Positions 55,721-64,000 of a DNA stretch of 64,000 bases are shown piece after piece. Under the pieces are notes generated by a model, which saw only the letters and a program-made list of their open reading frames with translations, was not told the origin of the DNA and made no database searches. Position 1 is the first letter of the stretch. Each line of letters begins with the position of its first letter. The position numbers and the translations under genes are program-made. The DNA is taken from contig CM034312.1 in the NCBI GenBank assembly GCA_019925795.1, positions 28,175,914 to 28,239,913 on the forward strand. Reading direction: 5' to 3'. This stretch comes from Dendrobium chrysotoxum (lineage: Eukaryota; Streptophyta; Magnoliopsida; Asparagales; Orchidaceae).

Positions 55721-56781
55721 AATGAATTATTGAAATTGCCTAATTAGGGGTATTTGGGGGTTTTGGCCCAAATCAGCTCCAAACTGATTGTAATCACCCC
55801 CAAAGGTCAGAAATGACCTAAGAAGGTGTTTCCAAGTGTTTGGGGGGAAATTTGGGATTTTTAATAATTTTTAATGATTTAATTAAGGCAAAAAGGTGAT
55901 TTTTTATTATGGTTGAATTAAAATTTGGATTAATATACAATTAAGGAGCCCTAATATTCTAAGGTTGGGGACTGAATTCTAGAGAGTTTGAGGTATTATG
56001 GGTATTTTTATGATTTAAATTGGATTTATTAGATTTTTTTGAAGTTTCTAAGGTTTAATTAACGGGTAAATTAGGGTTGATCGATTAAGGGGTTTAATGA
56101 GTCCTAAAAATTCCTGAAAAATTCTGAGGGGTTTAGGATGTCAATAAGTGTTAGTGTTTAAAGTTTCACTGCAATCCGGGACCTATCCTAGCTCCTAGGA
56201 ATATTCTAAGTTCACTAGACGGTCCTTAATTATTATCCTTAAGGTGTCACTACGTTATATAGGAATAAAATGAAGTAACTAACCCTTAGGCATAACATAG
56301 AGATAAATGCAGCAAATATAAACACACCAAACTAAGTCCTTAGATCTAGGAGAGCTTAGGCTATGTGCTTGTGCAACCTACACATGCAAGGACTACGAAA
56401 ATACTAAGTAAAGAAACCTAATGAAGTGATTAGTGAATGATTGGGACACAATCATTCACTAATCCTCCTCCCACATGAATTTCTCTTCATATGCATAGCC
56501 TAGGTTTAAAATTTCATAAGGGGTGGACCTCCCAAAATTAAAGAGTTTAAATAATACCTAATTTTAACATAATTTTAAAATGCATAAATATTACAAATAT
56601 ATGATAATATAAATTTGAAAATAGAATAATTGAAAATAATTTAGTTCATAAGCATGGGAGGTCTACCAGCCACTAAGGGTTTTTAAAAATAATTTTTATT
56701 TCAAAATAATTGATTATACTAATTATTTAAATAATATTTAAATAATTAAATAACAAAGCAATGCAGAAAATATTCAGAAAA

Positions 56782-57281
56782 NNNNNNNNNNNNNNNNNNN
56801 NNNNNNNNNNNNNNNNNNNNNNNNNNNNNNNNNNNNNNNNNNNNNNNNNNNNNNNNNNNNNNNNNNNNNNNNNNNNNNNNNNNNNNNNNNNNNNNNNNNN
56901 NNNNNNNNNNNNNNNNNNNNNNNNNNNNNNNNNNNNNNNNNNNNNNNNNNNNNNNNNNNNNNNNNNNNNNNNNNNNNNNNNNNNNNNNNNNNNNNNNNNN
57001 NNNNNNNNNNNNNNNNNNNNNNNNNNNNNNNNNNNNNNNNNNNNNNNNNNNNNNNNNNNNNNNNNNNNNNNNNNNNNNNNNNNNNNNNNNNNNNNNNNNN
57101 NNNNNNNNNNNNNNNNNNNNNNNNNNNNNNNNNNNNNNNNNNNNNNNNNNNNNNNNNNNNNNNNNNNNNNNNNNNNNNNNNNNNNNNNNNNNNNNNNNNN
57201 NNNNNNNNNNNNNNNNNNNNNNNNNNNNNNNNNNNNNNNNNNNNNNNNNNNNNNNNNNNNNNNNNNNNNNNNNNNNNNNNN
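56782..57281. other. Assembly gap, 500 N
   Basis: Exactly 500 N. The Tat 5' LTR enters on the left and the 3' part of a minus-strand Copia leaves on the right. More than 2 kb of LTR plus the end of Copia pol and its 3' LTR are missing, so the gap is likely underestimated. Confidence 0.98.
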
Positions 57282-58150
57282 ACTAACTAGTTTATTATTA
57301 TTCATTTAATATTTCTTGAGGATGTCCTTAATATACTTTGACTGACTAAAAAAGTTTCTTCCTTATTTTGCTTTATGCTAAACCAAAAAATAACTCAAAT
57401 CTCTCATTAGACTCATCTCAAATTCACTACTCATTATTTTGAAAAATCATCAAATAATTTTTTATTTGTAGATCCAAAAATGATATCATCAACATATATT
57501 TGAACAATGAGTATGTTATCTCCTATTTTCTTCAAAAAGTGAGTGGTGTCCACACTTCCTTTTACAAAAGATTCCTTCTAATAAGAAAGTGTTGAACCTC
57601 TCATACCAAGTCCTAGGTGCCTATTTCAGTCCATATATTTCCTTTTCAATTTAAACACATGATTAGGGAATTTAGAATTTTCAAAACTTGAAGGTTGTTC
57701 AACATAAACATATCTTATATCATTCCATTCGAAAAGACACTCTTGACATCCATTTAATATAATTAAAAATTTTTAAAATAGAAAAAGGCTAACAAAATCT
57801 TAATTGCTTCAAGTCTTGCTACAGGGGCAAAAGTCTCTTCAAAATCATCCCTTCTATTTGATTATACCCCTTAGTCATCAATCTTATCTTATTTCTGATC
57901 ACAACTCCTGAATCATTCATTTTATTTTTGAATACCACACTTAGTTCCTACAATACTTTAATTTTTTGGCCTTTCAATCAATTCCTAAATATCATTTCTC
58001 ACAAATTAATTCAACTCTTCTTGCATGGCCAAAATTCAAAATTTATCTGAAAGTGCTTAATTTATATTTGTAGGTTCAATCATTGATATAAAGGCAGAGT
58101 GGTTCACCTCTTTGTTAAGTCCATACCTAGTCCTATAACACCCTCACTAG
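57282..58150 (-). pseudogene. Copia RT relic (sister copy)
   Basis: Recognisable pieces, right to left: GLNKEVNHSAFISMIEPT (about 58100), FWILAMQEELN, ELIERPKN, stop, SIVGTK, MNDS, IYVDDI (catalytic, near 57490), EFEMSLM, LSYFL, SQSKYI-DILKKY. It aligns along 46570-47400 of the intact-frame copy. RNase H is lost in the gap. Confidence 0.88.
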
Positions 58151-58399
58151 GTTCACCTAAAATTAATTCCTTAACGTAATTCTTAGAAAATTTTCAATCT
58201 ATAGGCAAAGGGTTTCTTTTTTTTTTTTTTTTATTTTCTTCTAAATTTATCTTTTTAATTTCATGTGAGATATTTTTCATCTATTCTTCTTTCCAATTTT
58301 GGCTCTTCAAATTGCCAAGATTCATCAAAAAACAACATGTGTGGTCTCCTCAACTACCAAAGTTCTTTTGTTAAAAATCTATAAGATTTTCCAACACTA

Positions 58400-59230
58400 G
58401 AATATCCAAGAAAATTTCTTCATCAGATTTTGGGTCAAATTTTCTAAAGAGAGTTTTTTCATTATTTGGAATGAACACCTTGCATCCAAAAATATGCAAA
58501 TATGAGAGATTAGGTGTTCTTCCCTTAAGAAGTTTATAGGGATATTTTATTCAATTTGGATCTACTGTTCACCCTATTCAGAATATAACATGATGTGCTA
58601 ACCGCTTCAGCCCAAAAATATTTTAGAAGTGAGTATTCTATTAACATAGCTCTAGAGGCTTCTATTAATGTTCTATTCTTTCTTTCAACCAACCCCATTC
58701 TGCTGAGGTGTCCTAGGTGCTAAAAAATTATGATCAATTCCATGTTCTTTACAAAACTTTTCAAATTTTTTATTTTTAAATTCTCCTCCATGATCACTTT
58801 GAATTGCTAAGATTTCACATCCTAATTTTCTCTGAATCCAAGTAGAAAAATTTTTTGAATTCATCAAACGACTCACTCTTATGAAATAAGAATTTAACCC
58901 AATTGAATCTAGAAAAATCTAACAATCAATCATACTTTATCTCAAATATACTTTTTTGCCTAAGATTAGTGCTAATCGGTCCAAAAGATCTATATAAATA
59001 ATTTCTAATGATTTGCTAGTTCTGAGGTCCTTAATGGAATGAAAGGTAGACTTCACTTATTTTCCTAGTTAACATGCACACACAAGTGATTCTTAGTAAA
59101 GTCTAGTTTTGGTATTCCTCTAACAAGTTATTTCTAGGTAATTTTTCTAAGAGTTTTCATGTTAGCATGACAAAGTCTCCTATACCATAATCAAGATTCA
59201 TCAGAAGTTGTTCTTAAACAAAAGGTTTAG
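58400..59230 (-). pseudogene. Copia integrase relic
   Basis: STWIQRKLGCEILAIQSDHG, GEFKNKKFEKFCKEHGIDHN and APRTPQQNGVG (58685-58876) hold the second Asp and the site of the catalytic Glu. Upstream fragments match the DYSRF and HKS-SF parts. Downstream pieces (about 58440-58550) match GCKVFIPN and SDEEIFLGYS-like sequence. Confidence 0.85.
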
Positions 59231-59640
59231 AAGATTTAACATAATTTAATTAAGCATATACATTATTTATCCTAATTTCATGCAAAATATCAATTCCATT
59301 TTGGCTTACTATACAGCTAGTAAGAAAAAAATTTATACTTATACCCTTATCACATAGCTGACTATACTCAACAGGTTATACTTTAAGCCATCTACCAATA
59401 TACATTCTCAATAAAAAAATTATTCAAGTTTCTAACCATATATGTATTACTACTCTCTTAGTGGTATTGTCTCCCAATGTTACCTTACCTCCATTCCTAG
59501 CTTCCAACATTATAAATTGATTTGAATCTCCAGTCATGTGTTTTAGAATATCCCACTATCCAGGTACCAAATACTCTTATGAGGTCTTGTGTGAGAGCGT
59601 TCCTACAAAATAATCAAACATTAGACTTGGGAACCCAAAC
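59231..59640 (-). pseudogene. Copia protease relic
   Basis: The minus strand near 59570 reads IWYLDSG and then shifts frame before the expected SRHMTGD. Upstream is KTHLGSQV-like sequence matching LTWVPKA before the protease in the other copy. Confidence 0.75.
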
Positions 59641-61389
59641 AAGTTTGGGTTCTCCTCTTAGCAATAATAAACCAGATGCATGTTTGAAATACTGTGATTT
59701 ATGCATCTTAGGTCTCCACACTAAATGTGTTCTACTACTAAATTATACAAGTGTGGGAGATGTGTCCTAACATTCCACATGTAAAACATCTCACACCAGG
59801 AAAAGGATTTCTTAATCTATATAATTTATAATTTTCTTCCTAGGTGTTGAACTCATATTAGTTTATTTAGACCTATAGAATTATTCAAGTGTGGGTGTAG
59901 GTCTATTTTCCTTAATAGATTTCAACTCTAATTCAAGATAAGAGTTTCTATCTTTTAATATAGAAATATCAATTCTCAAGTCAATTTCTCTACGTTTAGT
60001 TTCTCCCAAAAAGACTTTATAATCATTTTCAAGTTATGTGTGTGATGATTTTAATAGATCGTGCTATTTATTCAAATCATCAAAATCATCCAATAAATTC
60101 ATGTGATGATATCAATTAATGCATAATCTTTCCTAAGATTTTTCATACTCCTTTTATAAATTTAAAAATTTTAGATTTAACTGAGTATGCAGTTTCTTGA
60201 GTTTCTTAAATGTAGAATGAATTTTATAAAAAACTTCAAATAATTCATTATAGGTTAAGTCACATACCTCCTCTTGATCTGACTGATCAAGCTTATTTGC
60301 CATTAAACACAGATTGGTGACTTCCTCCTCAGTTCTGTATTTGATGAGTCTAAAGCTGAATCGCCCAAAATATTTCTGTAGCTTCTTTTTTCCCTTTATA
60401 TTATTATTCTTCTCCTCGACTTTCTCCTTATTAGGCAGGTAATCAGACTTTTGTTTCTAGGCTTCCTATATTCATAGTAAATTACTTTTAGAAGCCTTAG
60501 CATTTTTATGAAACTTACCCTTATTCCATTGCTGACGTCTTCTTTGCTTTCTCCTTAGGAAACTTCTGAATTGCCTTGTCATTAAGGCAATGTCCACTTC
60601 ATCCTCAGGCTGAGACTGATCACTCTCAGAGTCATCCACCTCCAAAGCAATATTTTTCTCCTTTCGCTTGTCATATGCATTAATTTGTCTTTGAGTCATT
60701 GATTGCTTGTAAGTAATTATTGATCCAAGAAGATTGTCAATGGAATAGACATTTAAGTCTTTTGATTCGAGTTATAATAGTTATCTTTGCATCATAAGCA
60801 GTAGGCAAATAAACGAAGTATTTTATTTACTTTTTCAGCATTCATTAATTCCCTACCTAAGCATGAAATGAGGTGACTAGCTGTGTAAAGCAAATATACA
60901 TATCACTGATTGACTCGTTAGGTTTCATATGAAAAAGTTCATAATCATGTATAAAATATTCAATCAAGATTATTTCACCTCATTTATTCCTTCATAAGTG
61001 ATGCAAAGTCTGTGTTATATTTCTTTACCACTTTTACAAGTTAAGACACGCATATAGTCTTCAGATTTAATTGCACAGAAAAAACTATTTAAACATTTAA
61101 CGTTCAACTATGTGAGTTCTTTCTCTTCTAATGTCTATTCAATGAATAGTGTGTCAACCCTAATTCCTTCAATAATTCTAGTGGGACTAGTATAGCCTTC
61201 TTGTACTAAAATCCACATGCGATAATAAAGCGATTGAAGAAAAGTAGACATTTGTTTTCCAAAAATCAAAAGGGATGTTATCAAACAATGGGGGTCTAGT
61301 GATCAAATACCCTTTTGGCGTGTTATGATTTCCAAATGTAATCATGATCATTTTCAAAAAGTTATCTAAACCTTATTTTTTGAACGATG
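59641..61389 (-). pseudogene. Copia gag relic
   Basis: An open piece at 60472-60699 reads KEKNIALEVDDSESDQSQPE, DEVDIALMTRQFRSFLRRKQ and RRRQQWNKGKFHKN, matching the post-UBN2 acidic-basic segment. Here the Gln of MTRQF is intact. The first zinc knuckle (about 60455) is YYEYRKPRN, both Cys lost. The coiled-coil region spans about 59900-60290. The UBN2 part (60700-61300) is heavily frameshifted. Confidence 0.8.
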
Positions 61390-61401
61390 GCTCTGATACC
61401 A
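61390..61401 (-). other. Copia primer-binding site (sister copy)
   Basis: The plus strand reads GCTCTGATACCA, the exact complement of TGGTATCAGAGC. The LTR end follows after two bases. Confidence 0.95.
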
Positions 61402-61403
61402 CT

Positions 61404-63026
61404 TATAAGACTGATTAGGCTGTTAGACCTAAGGCACTTATCCCAACGCTAACCAAGAGGGGGGGGGGGTGAATGGGTTATTTTAAAATTTCTTGGTTTT
61501 TTTGAAAATCGATTAAATAATTTAAGCACAGATATGAATTTTCTAAAAAAATATTTCAACCACAGAAAACTAAATTGCAATAAAAAAATAAAAATGCGGT
61601 AAAAAGTAAAGAATAAAGAACACTGGATTTTATAGTGGTTCGGTCCAACAAGACCTACGTCCACTCCTTGGAGACTCCTTCTCTAGGTATTGAACTATAC
61701 TCAAGTGACTCTCATTTTGCCCCCACAATAAGGTGGAAAAGCCTTTATAATTTTTCTCTTCTTTCACCAAACCTCAGTGTGGTAGAGAACTGTCATCTTT
61801 TTCAGCTTCTTGGTGAAGGAAGAGAATCCAATATCCTTTCTCACCCTCCTGGTAATGGATAGGTAGACATCCTTATATTCTTTCTCATCCTTGGTGATGG
61901 CAGAGAACTGGACTCTCCTTCAAAGATCTTCTCTCAAGAGTCTTCAAAGAGATAAGGCAGAGACTTGAAGTACAAACATGAGATCCTCACCTTTGGGCAA
62001 CCTTGTGAATTCCTCACAATTTTCTCTCCAAAGATCTCACCACACTCACTCCCAACACTCTTCCAAATCACTCTTTCTTTCACTCTCAAGGAGAAATTCA
62101 TAGAAAACTCATATGACAGTAAGTTTTTAGGATTCTTATATAGAAAGGAGAAGAAAAACCATCCAAAAACTAAAAATTTTAAGTTTGATAGACTCGGTTC
62201 GTATAGTACGATCGACCTTCGTACGTATAAATAGTTCAAAAAGTCTCATACAATGTTGTATAAATCTTATTTTGTACTTTGATCAGCGTATGTATGAATG
62301 CTGATCGTACAGTACGATTAGTTCAAAAAATAAGACTTTCGTCTGTACGGACGTGGACGAACCCCAATTTCATACTCTGATTGACATCTGTACGAACCCT
62401 TATTGAATAGTATGATCATTTCAAAAATTCCACTTTTATATGTATGATTGTGTATGAACCACATTTTATACTCTGATCGACGTCTATACGAACCCATATC
62501 GTATAGTATGATTAGTTCAATTTTTTTGTGCATTCGTACGGGATGAACTGACGAACCTAATTTTATACTCTAATTGGTGTCCAAGATGAAATCATTTCAT
62601 ACAGTATGAAGTGTACTTAGAAAAATTTTTTTGAGTCATGTTCCTAGCCACTCCGTTTTGGAGGTACACAGCCTAATCATCAGTACGATTAATACTTGTA
62701 TAATACGATTTATTCTAAAAATTAATTTTTAGTTTTACTCCCACAATGTGTGTTTGCACATGGTTACCCAATTTACAATCACACTCTCTTAGACTCAAGA
62801 AAAATATTAAAAGTATAGACTCTAAAAACCCTAAATCTAATCCAATCTAACTTGAAGTCTTCAACTGACTTGGAGTGTGATTTCCCTGAAATGTTAATAC
62901 ACATAAAAAAATAAAAGTAATATATCCAATACATGTTAGGAGAAAAAGCAATCAATATAATAATATTTTGGAATCATCAAAAATACACATAATAAGAGAG
63001 TATAATTATGAAAATAAGTTGCAACA
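61404..63026 (-). repeat. Copia 5' LTR (sister copy)
   Basis: 1.6 kb. On the minus strand it starts TGTTGCAAC at 63026, has ATTAACATTTCAGG and CTTGAGTCTAAGAGAG blocks matching the other LTR, diverged palindromes (62198-62600), and TATATAAG at 62136-62143. It also has the conserved GGACGTAGGTC...GACCGAACCACTATAAAA block (61631-61660), a C-run and an end mutated to CTTATA. Confidence 0.85.
62198..62318. promoter_or_regulatory. Diverged palindrome doublets in sister LTR
   Basis: Doublets start at 62198/62218 (20 bp) and 62285/62304 (19 bp). The copy at 62304 is a full ATCGTACAGTACGAT. Further single degenerate copies continue to about 62700. The first doublet is about 55 bp upstream of the TATA box on the minus strand, as in the other LTRs. 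Confidence 0.65.
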
Positions 63027-64000
63027 ATCATGATTGTCGTCAATCATTTTTACAACCTAGTTGTCATATTATCTCCACCTTTAGGAGAATGATTGATTAT
63101 GTGAGTAACTTTTTTAGTGAGATTAATGATTATAAGACATCATAGATCTTTATTTTAATATTTAAATAAATAATCTAAAGTTTATGGTTGAATGATGAGA
63201 GGCTTAAAGGGGTATTCTAATGAGAATCTTAAGAATGGACTTTAGCTAATTTGACCTAATTTCAAAGATCACATTAGATAGTGGGTTTTAAGTGAGATAA
63301 ATGACTAAAAATGATGTTAAAGGATTAGGTTAAGATATTAACTTATGATCTAGGGTTGATATTAGAGTTTGGTGGAGTTTAAGGGGTGTCAATGTGTAGG
63401 GAACAAGACTACATCTTAGCTTTACCTTGTTTGGCTAAGAGCTTTAAGGATGGAATTAGGGTAGATGTAGGTTTTGGTTGTTGGTCTATTAGCCTTGTAG
63501 GATGATTGTGAGGTGGCGAAAGAGATTTGAAAAGTTTGGAGTAGATTTTTAAGAGGGGTAACAAGTAATTTAAAGAAAATATAAATATAACTATCTAACT
63601 CATCAAAGATAAGCAAACTACTTAAAGCCAGCAAACACAAGTAAATGAAGACTATTCTTTAACAAAAAAATTCACTCATCAAGAAAAATTATAAATAATC
63701 TCAGCCTATATTTAAAGATATTACAAATCTTCATTAACCACTTTTGGAAGAAATACATGGAGTCAAAAAGGAAGGGAAATGGAGGTTAGAGACCCTTTAT
63801 GAAGAGTTCCAATTGCCTATTTTTTATTTTTTTTCTCAATTACAAATAATATCATGGCTAGTCATATAAGTTTCTAGGTAAAAAATAATTATAAAAAATA
63901 AAATATAAATTAAATTTAAAATACTCAAAATTAGATGTTCTTTATCGAGATCTTGATTGGGCCTTAACAATTTGGCATTTTATTTGATATTTTTATTTGG
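63027..64000. other. AT-rich flank, nothing recognised
   Basis: No element signature is visible. 63380-63560 is slightly GC-richer without a coding frame I can identify. Confidence 0.4.

Larger units (their letters stand above)
23632..56781 (-). mobile_element. Giant Tat/Ogre-like Gypsy element, minus strand, interrupted
   Basis: Read right to left: 5' LTR (56781 to 52744, cut by gap), primer site (52737), 5' ORF and gag (52397 to 38353), protease (about 37800-36824), long linker, RT, RNase H, archaeal-type RNase H, integrase (to 32565), 5.4 kb 3' UTR with tandem arrays, and 3' LTR (27125 to 23632, cut by gap). The internal region is about 14.7 kb without the inserted Copia. The second, archaeal-type RNase H is diagnostic for Tat. 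The size and long 3' UTR resemble Ogre. All coding domains have stops or frame breaks. Confidence 0.85.
52744..56781 (-). repeat. Tat element 5' LTR (partial, cut by gap)
   Basis: The part 55570-56781 matches 23632-24830 of the 3' LTR with frequent small differences, clearly more diverged than the Copia LTR pair. The segment 52744-55570 has no partner in the window because of gap 1. U3 and the TATA box are missing in gap 2. A plus-strand open frame at 53201-53509 lies antisense within it and has no recognisable family. The LTR end at 52744 is tentative. Confidence 0.65.
57282..63026 (-). mobile_element. Decayed Sirevirus-like Copia, minus strand, 3' part in gap
   Basis: Read right to left: 5' LTR 63026-61404, tRNA-Met primer site, gag, protease, integrase, RT up to the gap. 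It is a relative of the full-length element at 41407-52286 but much more decayed, with frameshifts and many stops. ORF3 and the 3' LTR, if present, are hidden in the gap. Confidence 0.88.

Overview
This is plant nuclear heterochromatin. I recognise no host gene. Almost everything readable is transposable-element DNA in layers: Ty1/copia, Ty3/gypsy, LINE, a Cassandra-type TRIM, a MITE and a possible SINE. The rest is AT-rich sequence with (TA)n, (TAA)n and (AC)n microsatellites. The element types (Sirevirus-like Copia with tRNA-Met primer sites, Tat-lineage Gypsy with a second RNase H, Cassandra with 5S-derived LTRs) point to a flowering plant; the species cannot be told. Two runs of exactly 500 N (23132-23631, 56782-57281) are assembly gaps of unstated true size. 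All identity statements are by eye.

Layout. 1-1352: end of a Sirevirus-like LTR that enters from the left. 1353-12480: AT-rich DNA with Gypsy relics on both strands (gag tail 2540-2830 on +; gag-protease 6500-8640 on -), a pair of 0.7-0.9 kb direct repeats, and a 120 bp Tourist-like MITE whose empty site is preserved in the other repeat copy. About 12520-17708: a decayed LINE split by a Cassandra TRIM (14653-15322). 17709-22046: microsatellites, a SINE candidate, a Gypsy gag fragment and a Gypsy LTR with primer site. 22047-23131: a second, closely related LINE fragment running into gap 1.

23632-56781 is dominated by one giant minus-strand Tat/Ogre-like Gypsy element. Its 3' LTR is on the left (27125 down to gap 1). 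It has a roughly 5.4 kb 3' untranslated region with several tandem arrays. Integrase, archaeal-type RNase H, RNase H, reverse transcriptase, protease and gag follow from left to right, and a 5' LTR on the right runs into gap 2. Into its 5' open reading frame a complete 10.9 kb Sirevirus-like Copia element has inserted on the plus strand (41407-52286), with near-identical 5 bp target duplications. 57282-63026 is a decayed minus-strand relative of that Copia element with its 5' LTR on the right. 63027-64000 holds nothing I recognise.

The most interesting signal is in the Copia family. A 15 bp palindrome, ATCGTAC-T-GTACGAT, occurs as doublets whose start-to-start distance is 19-21 bp (two helical turns), over and over. 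The doublets lie upstream of the TATA boxes of all the related LTRs. They also occur inside the full-length element as six doublets directly upstream of a separate TATA box and an uninterrupted 372-codon third ORF. This looks like an LTR-style promoter dedicated to ORF3. ORF3 is the only intact long gene in the window, whereas gag-pol carries about ten in-frame stops.
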